Shown here: piece after piece, positions 25,238 to 33,380 of the stretch
Layout: the number at the start of each line of letters is the position of its first letter
How positions within the stretch are numbered: position 1 is the stretch's first letter
Assembly: GCF_000686845.1 (NCBI RefSeq)
Contig: NZ_JMLS01000004.1
Span: 248,001-312,000, forward strand
From: Paenibacillus sp. UNC451MF
Lineage (GTDB): Bacteria; Bacillota; Bacilli; Paenibacillales; NBRC-103111
DNA: 64,000 nucleotides
Direction of reading: 5' to 3'
Translations under genes and position numbers: made by a program
The notes under the pieces: model-generated
Database searches by the model: none
What the model was told of the DNA's origin: nothing
Seen by the model: the letters and a program-made list of their open reading frames with translations, nothing else

Positions 25238-25516
25238 TTAATAATGAAGACCTCCTTGAAACCATTCTGAGTAATCCGTGGATTTCAACATATCTCGTAC
25301 ATAATTCAGCAGAGCCGCGAGCTCGTCCTCCTTGAAACTGTATTTGCAATCCATCATATTAAATAAAAGCCGGACTTCCTTTAAAGCTCCGCTAGGCTCG
25401 CCTTTTAATTGAATAACGTAGAGCTCATCCGGCTCATCCTGAAACTTGCAACCCACATCCAGAAGCAGCTGTTGGTTCGTCTCGTCATGGTCTACATTAC
25501 AATAATCGAACTCCAT
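25238..25516 (-). CDS. Hypothetical small acidic protein
   Basis: A 92-aa protein, not recognised. It is acidic, with DHDETNQQLLLDVG, QDEPDELYVIQLKGEPSG and a helical second half ending YSEWFQGGLHY; two Cys residues are in the first third. No membrane span or signal peptide is visible. A clear GGAGGG ribosome site lies 6 nt before the ATG and a strong terminator follows, so it is probably real and monocistronic. It is divergent from another unknown gene at 25628. Confidence 0.6.
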   Translation of the reverse strand: MEFDYCNVDHDETNQQLLLDVGCKFQDEPDELYVIQLKGEPSGALKEVRLLFNMMDCKYSFKEDELAALLNYVRDMLKSTDYSEWFQGGLHY

Positions 25517-25627
25517 CTTATCCCTCCAAAAAAAGTGCCAATTCTCTTTATAGGCAACAGTATTCTACATTTTGTGCAAAATTTCAATGTTATAATGAAC
25601 CTTATCTTAGCGCAAGGAGTAGGGTCA

Positions 25628-25972
25628 ATGCAAAGAATATGTCAAAAAATTGTTCGTGTTCAGAACGGTCTGATTACGGAAATTTATGATGGCTTACGAT
25701 ACCGCAGCTTTCAAGACAACGATCGTGCATTGAAGGAATTATTAATGGATGATGTAGGGCTAGATTTTGAATCCATACTCAACACCTATGAAAGTCTTAT
25801 TCATGACCTAGCGAATTCTTTCCCGCATCTTCGCGACTATATTAGTCAGAAGCTCCCTGATGGGTGGCTGCAATGGTCTCAACAAAACTACGAGGAGGAA
25901 TCGCTACAGCCCACCACGGCTTCAAAAGCTGCGGCAAGAATAAGCGATACTAATTCTCCTTGTATCCCCTAG
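25628..25972 (+). CDS. Hypothetical protein
   Basis: A 114-aa protein, not recognised. The start is ATG25628, 8 nt after CAAGGAG; the frame opens earlier but without a ribosome site. The sequence is mixed alpha-helical (IYDGLRYRSFQDNDRALKEL, ESILNTYESLIHDLANSF) with a polar C-terminal tail. A TATAAT at about 25592 could be a -10 box. It is followed 71 nt later by another small gene. Confidence 0.6.
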   Translation: MQRICQKIVRVQNGLITEIYDGLRYRSFQDNDRALKELLMDDVGLDFESILNTYESLIHDLANSFPHLRDYISQKLPDGWLQWSQQNYEEESLQPTTASKAAARISDTNSPCIP

Positions 25973-26043
25973 AGTTTTACAAGCATAATCCTGCGCGGAC
26001 GATCCATACTATGTGTGACAAATCCGCGAGGAGGCAGTGCTAT

Positions 26044-26226
26044 ATGACCGACAATTTAGAAAGCAACTATAACTGTGCTCAAGCAGGAAACGATCTTCAT
26101 GAACTACAGCAGCAGTTGAACTCCATGCAAAGCAGCTCCAACGGCAGCAAAGAACAACAAGAAGAAATCAACAGGCTGGAAAATCAAATTCGCTTCATCA
26201 AAAACAAATGTGATATTAATCCTTAG
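26044..26226 (+). CDS. Hypothetical 60-aa coiled-coil-like protein
   Basis: Starts at ATG26044, 9 nt after a strong GAGGAGG. The peptide is very polar and predicted helical, with NDLHELQQQLNSMQ and QQEEINRLENQIRFIKN carrying heptad-like hydrophobic spacing, and two Cys (NYNCAQAG, KNKCDINP). It could be a small coiled-coil or a cytosolic peptide partner. Not recognised. A terminator follows 20 nt downstream. Confidence 0.55.
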   Translation: MTDNLESNYNCAQAGNDLHELQQQLNSMQSSSNGSKEQQEEINRLENQIRFIKNKCDINP

Positions 26227-26246
26227 AAATCTTAGTTAGAAAGTAG

Positions 26247-26274
26247 GCACAGCGCTTAGTCGTTGTGCTTTTTT
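26247..26274 (+). terminator. Intrinsic terminator after the 60-aa gene
   Basis: GCACAGCG and CGTTGTGC form an 8-bp stem with one G-U and a 6-nt loop, followed by TTTTTT. Confidence 0.75.
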
Positions 26275-26371
26275 AGCATGATTATTATTGTTGTTTATAA
26301 TAATACTCGTCCAAGAGGACTTCGCCTAAAGATGATATAATGATGCTCATTAGTAACTAGGAGGCGTTAAT

Positions 26372-26425
26372 ATGAAGTGCACAAAATCAGCTAGGGTCCA
26401 ATACGACGGGGTAACGCATCACTAA
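26372..26425 (+). CDS. Tet(L)/Tet(K)-type regulatory leader peptide
   Basis: A 17-codon open frame, MKCTKSARVQYDGVTHH, preceded by CTAGGAGG at ideal spacing. The pattern MKC-K---RVQ resembles, from memory, the start of the tet(L)/tet(K) leader peptide (MKCN....RVQLKEG). It ends 46 nt before the GTG of the efflux gene, and its last codons form the 5' arm of a strong hairpin. In tet(L) the translated leader mediates tetracycline induction, with translational re-initiation proposed in B. subtilis; the same is inferred here. Confidence 0.75.
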   Translation: MKCTKSARVQYDGVTHH

Positions 26426-26463
26426 CCCTATAAACTGCGTGAACCCCGTATAATTTGGGGGAG
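26408..26463 (+). promoter_or_regulatory. Competing hairpins between leader peptide and efflux gene
   Basis: GGGGT-a-ACGCA (26408-26418) pairs with TGCGT-ga-ACCCC (26436-26447), closing a loop that contains the leader stop codon. The same CCCC (26444-26447) can instead pair with the GGGGG (26457-26461) of the efflux ribosome site. The two structures exclude each other. This is the layout expected of leader-dependent translational control. Confidence 0.65.
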
Positions 26464-26471
26464 TTGTCCTG

Positions 26472-27890
26472 GTGAGTCAAGAAGATCGTACAAATAATAA
26501 TATTGAAGAATCTACTTTAGAGGTGAATATATCCCATCAAACCTTTAGAACTTCGAATCAAGCTATTGCCTGGCTATGTGTTCTCGCGTTTTTTAGCGTA
26601 TTGAATGAAACTGTATTCAATGTTGCGTTACCGGATATTGCAAAACAGTTCGGTGTGCTTCCTGCTGCAGCTAATTGGGTTAATACAAGCTTTATTCTAT
26701 CTTTCAGTATAGGCTCGGTTGTGTACGGTAAAATCTCTGACCTATTTGGTGTCAAAAAATTGCTGCTTTTCGGGATTTTGATTTACAGTGGTGGATCTCT
26801 ATTTGGATTACTTGCCCATACTTTTTTACCTGCAATGATTGCAGCCCGGTTTATACAAGGGGTAGGCGCTTCTGCCGTCCCAGCCCTTATTATGGTGATG
26901 ATTGCCCGTTTTGTCGATTCTAGAGGGCGCGGCAAAGCATTCGGAATGGTTGGTTCCCTAGTAGCCACGGGTGAAGGAATAGGGCCTGCTTTGGGTGGTC
27001 TTATTACGCAATATGTGCATTGGTCCTTATTATTTTTAATTCCCATCATAACGCTAGTCGTTTTGCCGTTTCTTTATAAAAGATTGCCATATGAGCCACC
27101 TGTATCCAAAGGTAAAATTGACCTGTTGGGTATTTCAATCCTTAGCATTGGAATAAGCTTATTTTCCCTTTATATGACGAATTTTCATTGGAGCAGTCTC
27201 CTAACAGGTGTTGGCTTTATAGGATGGTTTGCCTTTCATATTAAGCGTTCCAAGAACCCGTTTATTGAGCCCCATTTATTTAAAAAGCGAAACTTTATTC
27301 TTTGCGTATTATCGGGATGCATTTTATTAGGAACAACCGCTGGCTTCTTATCCATGGTTCCTTATATGATGAAAGACGTGCATCATCTAGCGGCAGGAAT
27401 AATCGGAAGCGGTATTATATTTCCTGGAACGACCAGTGTTATCCTGTTCGGAATGATCGGGGGAATACTGGTTGATAAATGGGGGAATCGCTTCATTTTA
27501 TGCATTGGTTTGACCATGATTCTTGTTAGTTTTCTGATACTCTCACTGTTGTTAGATCAGTCTCCATGGATTACAACAGGGATGCTGATTCTAACCCTTG
27601 GCGGACTATCGTTTATTAAAACCGTTATTTCAAACACGGTAGCAGGTAGTCTAGATCCGGAAAATGTAGGTGCAGGTATGGGTTTGCTGAATTTTGCATG
27701 CTTCCTGTCAGAAGGCTTCGGGATTGCCTTTGTGGGCGGAATGCTTAGCCAAGAGCTATTTAATTCCCAACTGTTGATAAATTTCAAGAATCAAGCTGCT
27801 TATTTATACAGCAATATGTTATTAGTCTTTATCTTGATTATGTTGATTGGCGGTGCTGTTTATCTACTGAACGACCGTCGTATTCGATAA
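26472..27890 (+). CDS. Tet(L)/Tet(K)-family MFS efflux transporter
   Basis: A 472-aa DHA2-type (14-span) drug:proton antiporter. The N-terminal third follows Tet(L)/Tet(K) closely: IAWLCVLAFFSVLNETVFNV, NWVNTSFILSFSIG, motif A GKISDLFGVKKLLLFG, ARFIQGVGASAVPALIMV and motif C GEGIGPALGG. Later FVSMVPYMMKDVH-like and GGLSFIKTVIS segments also match. It has the regulatory leader typical of tetracycline pumps. It starts at GTG26472, 8 nt after GGGGGAG. Tetracycline export is the likely role but not proven; divergence from Tet(L) suggests a chromosomal relative rather than a recently mobilised copy, and no mobile-element genes flank it. Confidence 0.82.
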   Translation: MSQEDRTNNNIEESTLEVNISHQTFRTSNQAIAWLCVLAFFSVLNETVFNVALPDIAKQFGVLPAAANWVNTSFILSFSIGSVVYGKISDLFGVKKLLLFGILIYSGGSLFGLLAHTFLPAMIAARFIQGVGASAVPALIMVMIARFVDSRGRGKAFGMVGSLVATGEGIGPALGGLITQYVHWSLLFLIPIITLVVLPFLYKRLPYEPPVSKGKIDLLGISILSIGISLFSLYMTNFHWSSLLTGVGFIGWFAFHIKRSKNPFIEPHLFKKRNFILCVLSGCILLGTTAGFLSMVPYMMKDVHHLAAGIIGSGIIFPGTTSVILFGMIGGILVDKWGNRFILCIGLTMILVSFLILSLLLDQSPWITTGMLILTLGGLSFIKTVISNTVAGSLDPENVGAGMGLLNFACFLSEGFGIAFVGGMLSQELFNSQLLINFKNQAAYLYSNMLLVFILIMLIGGAVYLLNDRRIR

Positions 27891-27904
27891 TGTGTTTCAA
27901 AGTT

Positions 27905-27939
27905 AGATCCCTGGTATTAACCACGGGATCTTTTATTTT
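27905..27939 (+). terminator. Intrinsic terminator after the efflux gene
   Basis: GATCCC and GGGATC flank an inner GGT/ACC and are followed by TTTTATTTTA. Confidence 0.85.
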
Positions 27940-27966
27940 ATACTTTTGAACATTCACAATTTTGAG

Positions 27967-28020
27967 CATAAAAATACCACTTCTTCATTGGTTTTTTTAC
28001 TACCAATAAAAAGTGGTATT
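27967..28020 (-). terminator. Large terminator hairpin after spo0A
   Basis: AATACCACTT (27973-27982 region) pairs with AAGTGGTATT (28011-28020), and an inner ATTGGT/ACCAAT extends the stem. On the minus strand it is followed by TTTTATG. It lies about 60 nt after the spo0A stop. Confidence 0.75.
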
Positions 28021-28080
28021 AGTTTTACGGAAAATTATTTCGAATCGGAAAGAATCGATCCTTTAATCTTCCCTATCCTT

Positions 28081-28881
28081 TCAAGAAACCTTATGCTCGA
28101 TTCTCAGCTTATCCGCCACCATTGCAATGAATTCGCTATTGGTGGGTTTTGCTTTCGATATATTAATCGTATATCCGAACAAGTGGCTGATGCTGTCGAT
28201 GTTGCCGCGCGTCCAAGCGACTTCAATCGCATGACGGATCGCACGTTCGACGCGGGAAGGCGTCGTTTTGTATTTTTCGGCAATCGCCGGATAAAGCGTC
28301 TTGGTGATGGCTCCAAGAATTTCGATGTTATTGTAAACCATTGTAATGGCTTCCCGTAAATATTGATAACCCTTGATATGAGCGGGAACGCCGATTTCAT
28401 GTATGATAGTCGTGATGTTAGCATCGAGGTTTTTCGTTTTTGGCAGTTGAACGACATTTGCTTTTACAGGGCTGTGAGACATTACAGAGCTTGTTTGATT
28501 ATTGGAGACCAATTGGCGGATGCGGTTCGTCAAAATCTCCATGTCAAAAGGTTTCAATATGTAATACGAAGCTCCGAGCTGCACTGCTTTTTGTGTAATG
28601 TTTTCTTGACCAAACGCCGTTAACATGATGATTTTCGGTTGAGGATGCAAGTCCATTTCACGCAGCTTTTCCAATACGCCAAGTCCGTCCAAATGCGGCA
28701 TAATGATATCTAGTATCAACACGTCCGGCAAACGATTGCCTTGCTCGATTAATCGAAGAACGTCGTTACCATTATACGCAACCCCGGTTACTTGCATATC
28801 GTCTTGTTCATCGATAAATTCGGAAAGTAAATTTGTAAATTCACGATTATCATCAGCCAACAATACTTCAATCATTTGCAA
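28081..28881 (-). CDS. spo0A: Sporulation master regulator Spo0A
   Basis: Response regulator phosphorylated through the phosphorelay; it activates and represses entry-into-sporulation genes. The receiver domain opens [16 protein letters not shown] and carries the phosphoacceptor Asp in [15 protein letters not shown]. The DNA-binding domain has [16 protein letters not shown] and the highly conserved [20 protein letters not shown]-type segment (here [18 protein letters not shown]). I place the start at TTG28881, 8 nt after AAGGAGG, giving [14 protein letters not shown]28875 would be 14 nt away. 266 aa. Sigma-H-like promoter and 0A boxes lie upstream. spoIVB precedes it, as in all Bacillales. 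Confidence 0.95.
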   Translation of the reverse strand: MQMIEVLLADDNREFTNLLSEFIDEQDDMQVTGVAYNGNDVLRLIEQGNRLPDVLILDIIMPHLDGLGVLEKLREMDLHPQPKIIMLTAFGQENITQKAVQLGASYYILKPFDMEILTNRIRQLVSNNQTSSVMSHSPVKANVVQLPKTKNLDANITTIIHEIGVPAHIKGYQYLREAITMVYNNIEILGAITKTLYPAIAEKYKTTPSRVERAIRHAIEVAWTRGNIDSISHLFGYTINISKAKPTNSEFIAMVADKLRIEHKVS

Positions 28882-28937
28882 CGTAACATCCTCCTTCAAA
28901 TGGCAACCAATAAGATTAGCAATATTTACCTAAGTAT

Positions 28938-28964
28938 ACTTTCGACAACAGCAATAAAATTCCT
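28938..28964 (-). promoter_or_regulatory. Sigma-H-like promoter of spo0A
   Basis: On the minus strand AGGAATT (28958-28964) is followed after 14 nt by GAAAGT (28938-28943), close to the sigma-H pattern AGGAWWW ... GAAT. This corresponds to the sporulation promoter of spo0A in B. subtilis. Confidence 0.55.
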
Positions 28965-29048
28965 CCTGTCGAAAATTATTTTTCTAGATTTTTTTTAATT
29001 TTTAATTTATAATATAAAATTTGCACCAAATAAGTACATTATTCGACA
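28941..29048. promoter_or_regulatory. Three exact Spo0A boxes upstream of spo0A
   Basis: TGTCGAA or its complement TTCGACA occurs at 28941-28947, 28967-28973 and 29042-29048. All match the 7-bp 0A box. One overlaps the -10 and one the -35 side of the sigma-H-like promoter, supporting direct autoregulation. Confidence 0.75.
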
Positions 29049-29071
29049 AAACTAAATAGAAGTCAACATAA

Positions 29072-29106
29072 AAGAAAAACTAAAGGCTTTTTAACCGGCC
29101 TTTAGT
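29072..29106 (-). terminator. Intrinsic terminator after spoIVB
   Basis: ACTAAAGGC (minus-strand 5' arm) pairs with GCCTTTAGT around a 10-nt loop, followed by TTTTCTTTT. It overlaps the spoIVB end and precedes the spo0A promoter region. Confidence 0.8.
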
Positions 29107-30419
29107 TCTTGTTTTGCATTTCTAAGCATAATTCCTGCATCCTGCAGCATCCATTCGATAAAGCAACCATACCCGCTTGTAGGATCATTGACAAAAACAT
29201 GAGTGACGGCGCCAATGACTTTTCCGTTTTGAATAATAGGGCTGCCGCTCATACCTTGAACGATACCTCCGGTCTTCTCTAATAGCCGTGAATCTGTAAT
29301 TTTTATAACCATCCCTTTGGTTGCCGGAAAATCCTGCTTAGCTACATGAACGACTTCAATATCGAATTTCTCCACCTTTTGACCATTGACTACAGTGTAG
29401 ATTTGAGCGGATCCTTCTTTCACTTCTTCAGCAAAAGCAACAGGTAGCGCTTCTTTCGTTAGTCCGTGATCCGGCAGCTCCTCCATTTTACCAAATATTC
29501 CGAATGGAGTATTTTTCTCAATGTTGCCTAGGATTTTGCTTTCCTTAGAAAACTGAGCTCTTTTCTCACCTGGCTCGCCATTTTGGCTTTTTGAAATAGA
29601 AGTCACATTTGAATGAACAATTTCTCCTGAGCCCACAGCAATAGGGGTTTGAGTATCCATGTCTGTAATGACATGCCCTAAAGCTCCGTACACTCCTTGA
29701 TCCGGAGCATAAAAGGTTAAGGTCCCCACACCAGCCGCTGAATCACGAATGTACAACCCTAATCGATAAGCTTTGTCCACGATGTCATATGCAGGGTGAA
29801 TTTGAACATCGATTAATTCATTGTTCCGCTTCAAGGTTAAAGTCAGCGGCTTTTTGTTATTACCTGCTTCAGCTGTCAGCTCGGCCACCTTCGATATTTC
29901 TTTCAACGGCTTCCCATTGATTTTGACGATAAGGTCCCCCAGCTGAACTTTAGCGTCTTCCCCTGGCGATATTTTCTTATCTTCTGCAATAGCCACCAAA
30001 TGATGTCCCACAATAAGAACGCCTGCAGATTTTAGCTTAACACCAATGGTTTGCCCGCCAGGGATCACTTTAAGATCTGGAACAACACTTACTTTTACCG
30101 TTTTAAGTGGAATCTTTCCGAAGAGCTTCAGCTTCATTTCGGCTTGGCCTGCTTTGTATGATTCCAATGAAATAGGGTGATGGAGGTCCACTTGAAATGA
30201 GTGCTTGGTTGATCCATTGACCTTTAAAATCTCAGGATCGTTCACAGTAACCTGTGCACTAACTGGCATGGCCAATTGTAGATGTGCCTGCTGGCCAGTG
30301 AAGAGCCTAAGCTCTTCAGGAAATGATGCAAAACTTTGGAAGGGCGTGGATAAACTACCCAGACAAACGAAGAAGACGAGCATTAATCCAATCATTCTTT
30401 TTCTGTGGTTGGAACTCAC
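29091..30419 (-). CDS. spoIVB: SpoIVB serine peptidase
   Basis: Forespore protease secreted into the intermembrane space that cleaves SpoIVFA to trigger pro-sigma-K processing. After an N-terminal membrane anchor (residues about 9-30), a PDZ domain spans roughly 125-220 (LIVKINGKPLKEI). The peptidase domain has His in YGALGHVITD, Asp in FVNDPTSGYG and Ser in VQGMSGSPII. GTG30419 is chosen as start, 9 nt after AAGGGAG; the open frame runs to a TTG at 30479 without a ribosome site. 442 aa. It lies between recN and spo0A, as in B. subtilis. Sigma-G control is expected but not visible to me. Confidence 0.94.
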   Translation of the reverse strand: MSSNHRKRMIGLMLVFFVCLGSLSTPFQSFASFPEELRLFTGQQAHLQLAMPVSAQVTVNDPEILKVNGSTKHSFQVDLHHPISLESYKAGQAEMKLKLFGKIPLKTVKVSVVPDLKVIPGGQTIGVKLKSAGVLIVGHHLVAIAEDKKISPGEDAKVQLGDLIVKINGKPLKEISKVAELTAEAGNNKKPLTLTLKRNNELIDVQIHPAYDIVDKAYRLGLYIRDSAAGVGTLTFYAPDQGVYGALGHVITDMDTQTPIAVGSGEIVHSNVTSISKSQNGEPGEKRAQFSKESKILGNIEKNTPFGIFGKMEELPDHGLTKEALPVAFAEEVKEGSAQIYTVVNGQKVEKFDIEVVHVAKQDFPATKGMVIKITDSRLLEKTGGIVQGMSGSPIIQNGKVIGAVTHVFVNDPTSGYGCFIEWMLQDAGIMLRNAKQELKAG

Positions 30420-30536
30420 GGTGTCACGCTCCCTTGCTTCCTTCGCTTGCGGCGTTGTAAGTTTGCCGCTTGTGTACAATTAAGTTAACCCCACGCCTAC
30501 CCTTTTATAAGTGAAAATGATGCCACGCTTGACTCT

Positions 30537-32231
30537 TTACATCCTTGATTTCTTTTCATCAGCCAAAGACAACATTTCTTGTGCATGTTCCAATGTTTTT
30601 CCCGTCACTTCGACTCCGCCCAGCATACGTGCCAATTCATGAATACGGCCATCCAGATTTAGGTCATCTACTTGGGTATAAGTTCGTTCGTTATCGGAAT
30701 TTTTATGAATGCGGTAATGAGCATCCGCCATACAAGCAACCTGCGGCAAATGTGTAATGGAGAACACTTGACAGCTTCGGGACAGCTTGGACATTTTCTC
30801 GGCAATCGCCTGTGCCGCTCGTCCGCTAACTCCCGTATCCACTTCATCAAATACAAGAACAGGAATGCGGTCAACCCTTGCAAAAATGGATTTTAAAGCG
30901 AGCATGACCCGTGAGATTTCTCCACCTGAGGCAATTTTACTCAAGCTGCGCAGTGGCTCGCCCGGATTCGCCGAAATAAGGAACTCAACCTCATCGGCTC
31001 CCTCGATAGTTAGTAAGTCTTCACGATATATAATTTGGACTTTGAACTGAGTTCTTTCCATATGTAAGTCACGCAGCTCCGCAACTATTTCTTGCGCAAG
31101 CCTTTCAGCAATAACTTGACGTTTTTCTGAAAGCTGCTGCGCAATCTCACGCGTTTTTTGTAAAGCAACCAGTTCTTCTTTCTGCAGCTCCTGCAGCTTT
31201 TCATCCTTATTTTCAATCATATCTAATTCTGCTTTTACTTTTTCAAGGTACTTCAATATTTCGTCTACGTTTTCACCGTATTTTCTTCTTAATGATGCGA
31301 TGGTATCCAGTCTTTGCTCAATGTACTCCAAACGAGACGGATTGAACTCAATATCATCTCTGTAATCCCGAACTTGATAAGCCGCATCCTCTAATTGATA
31401 ATAAGCGCTTTGTGCTTGCTCGACTAACGGTTTTAGCTTGTCAGGATCTAGGCCCGTGATATCCTCCATCTTTTGAATCGCCTTGTTGATTGCATCCAAG
31501 CCTTTGTTGCCTGCATACAAAAGATCATAGGCGTCCGCGGCATGCTGATATAATTTTTCCGCATTTGCTAGTTTGCGTTTTTCTTCGAATAATAATTCAT
31601 CTTCGCCGCGTTTTAATTGTGCGGATGTAATTTCTTCAACCTGAAAGCGATACAAGTCAAGCATTTGCAGTGACCGCTTACTGGTTTCCTCTAATTCTTT
31701 TAAGCTTTTTCGAATGTTGGAGTAAGCTTGATAAGCTTGCTGATATTGCCGTTTCACTGGACCGATTTCATTCTCACCAAACATATCAAGCCATCGAATA
31801 TGCTCTTCCACATGGAATAAAGATTGATGCTCGTGTTGACCATGTATGTTGACAAGCCATTCTCCGACTTCCTTAAGACCGGATAAGTTGACGAGCTGTC
31901 CATTAATTCGGCTCGTGCTTTTGCCTTGAGATGTAATTTCTCTACGTATAATTAAATGGTTCTCCGAATCGGCTTCAATTCCAAGCTCAGATAATGTATT
32001 CCATACCGGATGTCCGCTTTCAATCTGGAATAAAGCTTCGATGGATGCTTTATCGCTACCATAACGAACCAGATCGGCAGAACTTCTTCCCCCGGCAACT
32101 AAAGTCAAAGCGTCAATAATAATGGACTTCCCAGCTCCAGTCTCCCCTGTCAGAACATGAAAACCTTTACGGAAATGCAAATGTACGGCCTCAATAACCG
32201 CTAAATTACGTATCGACATTTCAAGCAGCAT
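30537..32231 (-). CDS. recN: DNA repair protein RecN
   Basis: SMC-like ATPase acting early at double-strand breaks. Walker A is GETGAGKSIIIDAL at the N terminus. Long coiled-coil regions span about residues 160-370 (for example EELVALQKTREIAQQL). The C-terminal lobe has the ABC signature SGGEISRVMLALK and Walker B LVFDEVDTGVSGRAAQAI. 564 aa is full length. The GGGAGAG ribosome site precedes ATG32231. It follows argR by 14 nt, so the argR-recN operon of Bacillus is kept. Confidence 0.95.
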   Translation of the reverse strand: MLLEMSIRNLAVIEAVHLHFRKGFHVLTGETGAGKSIIIDALTLVAGGRSSADLVRYGSDKASIEALFQIESGHPVWNTLSELGIEADSENHLIIRREITSQGKSTSRINGQLVNLSGLKEVGEWLVNIHGQHEHQSLFHVEEHIRWLDMFGENEIGPVKRQYQQAYQAYSNIRKSLKELEETSKRSLQMLDLYRFQVEEITSAQLKRGEDELLFEEKRKLANAEKLYQHAADAYDLLYAGNKGLDAINKAIQKMEDITGLDPDKLKPLVEQAQSAYYQLEDAAYQVRDYRDDIEFNPSRLEYIEQRLDTIASLRRKYGENVDEILKYLEKVKAELDMIENKDEKLQELQKEELVALQKTREIAQQLSEKRQVIAERLAQEIVAELRDLHMERTQFKVQIIYREDLLTIEGADEVEFLISANPGEPLRSLSKIASGGEISRVMLALKSIFARVDRIPVLVFDEVDTGVSGRAAQAIAEKMSKLSRSCQVFSITHLPQVACMADAHYRIHKNSDNERTYTQVDDLNLDGRIHELARMLGGVEVTGKTLEHAQEMLSLADEKKSRM

Positions 32232-32245
32232 CGTTATCTCTCCCG

Positions 32246-32695
32246 TTAACTCAACATGGATAAAATTTGATTAACTACCATTCCGCTCTGCTCTTTAGTT
32301 CGGCATATTATAAGAATGGTGTCATCCCCGCAAATCGTTCCCATGATTTCATTCCATTCCAGACTGTCTATAAGGGCTCCAATGGCGTTTGCCGTACCAG
32401 GCAAGCTCTTCATTACTACCAAATTTTCTGTGTAATCAATATGTACGAAATGATCGTTCAAGGCTCTTTTTAATCTATGCATGGGATTGTAGCGTTGGTC
32501 TGCAGGAACCGAATATTTGTAGCGGCCGTCATCCAATGGTACTTTAATGAGATGCAGCTCTTTAATATCTCTTGATATTGTAGCTTGAGTAACGGGAAAT
32601 CCTGCCGTTCTAAGCTGTTCTACCAGCTCATCCTGCGTCTCGATTTCGTTGTTCGTGATGATTTCCCGAATCTTAATATGCCTTTGGCCTTTCAT
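32246..32695 (-). CDS. argR: Arginine repressor ArgR/AhrC
   Basis: Arginine-dependent hexameric regulator that represses arginine synthesis and activates catabolism. The N-terminal winged helix is [25 protein letters not shown] with [18 protein letters not shown] as recognition region; the C-terminal arginine-binding core holds [15 protein letters not shown] and [14 protein letters not shown]. 149 aa. The ribosome site TTAGGAGG sits directly after a two-unit hairpin repeat. Confidence 0.95.
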   Translation of the reverse strand: MKGQRHIKIREIITNNEIETQDELVEQLRTAGFPVTQATISRDIKELHLIKVPLDDGRYKYSVPADQRYNPMHRLKRALNDHFVHIDYTENLVVMKSLPGTANAIGALIDSLEWNEIMGTICGDDTILIICRTKEQSGMVVNQILSMLS

Positions 32696-32709
32696 TATTT
32701 ACCTCCTAA

Positions 32710-32795
32710 GGGCTTTCGATAGAAAGCCATCTTCGTAAGCGTTCGCTGAGCTTTTCTAAAGGAAAAGCCGTCATCGTAAGCATTTTCTGAGTTTT
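32710..32795 (-). repeat. Two hairpin units before argR
   Basis: Stems GGCTTTC/GAAAGCC (32711-32728, 7 bp) and GCTTTTC/GAAAAGC (32750-32768, 7 bp), centres about 40 bp apart. In the argR sense the blocks are CTCAGCGAACGCTTACGAAG and CTCAGAAAATGCTTACGATG. The stem bases differ from those at bkdB (TTTTGCC) yet remain complementary. Confidence 0.88.
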
Positions 32796-32812
32796 TAAAG
32801 CGTTGGTCCGGT

Positions 32813-33292
32813 TTACCCGGTTACTTCCTCGTCTGAATCGATATTCATGTTAAATACAATTAATTTCACTTTGCTTTGTTGAAGCTCGAGGTATAGAACT
32901 CCTGATGTCTGCGGATACAGCAGCTGATAAACGAGCAAATGGTCACGTACGGAACTTCCTGTCCACTCCATGTGCTTACGGTCTTTGGCTATTTTCACCG
33001 CATAATAATGACCGTCTCGTTCTGCAAAATAGTCAATAAACAATCGGCTTTGCAGCTGTTCATCATCGTTGATAGTGATTTGCATGGGGATACGCTGTTT
33101 GCCGCTTACAACAGTATAACCTGTACTTTTTAGAAGAAGTGTAGCTTCATCCTCTGGTACTTCCTGAGTTTCCGGAACAGGATACAGCTCTTGTTCTACC
33201 GTTTCCTTCATCCTCACCCGAACGTACCAAAAAAGCCAGGTTCCCAACACCAGTAAAATGAGAAAGATAACAAATCCATCCCCGCTCTGCAT
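32813..33292 (-). CDS. Hypothetical membrane-anchored protein
   Basis: A 159-aa protein not recognised. Residues about 6-26 form one membrane span (FVIFLILLVLGTWLFWYV); the rest is a soluble alpha/beta domain with LLLKSTGYTVVSGKQRIPM and FIDYFAERDGHYYAVKIAKDRKHMEWTG, which looks like a nuclease-like or ligand-binding sheet but lacks clear catalytic motifs. It is an extra gene between tlyA and argR compared with B. subtilis. A terminator at the tlyA stop and the hairpin repeats before argR bracket it. Confidence 0.65.
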   Translation of the reverse strand: MQSGDGFVIFLILLVLGTWLFWYVRVRMKETVEQELYPVPETQEVPEDEATLLLKSTGYTVVSGKQRIPMQITINDDEQLQSRLFIDYFAERDGHYYAVKIAKDRKHMEWTGSSVRDHLLVYQLLYPQTSGVLYLELQQSKVKLIVFNMNIDSDEEVTG

Positions 33293-33352
33293 GGCATCAC
33301 TTCACCTCAAGCCTTAGTATTCGAGAAAACAAGAGCAATATCCTCCAAAAAC

Positions 33353-33380
33353 GGAAAAAAACTCATCAAACTGATGAGTT
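33353..33380 (-). terminator. Intrinsic terminator overlapping the tlyA stop
   Basis: The minus strand reads AACTCATCA-GTT-TGATGAGTT followed by TTTTT; the stem includes the tlyA stop codon. Confidence 0.85.

Noticed and set aside
25960-26043. Longer start for the 60-aa gene at 25960
   Set aside because: It overlaps the preceding gene and lies upstream of the strong GAGGAGG that serves ATG26044.
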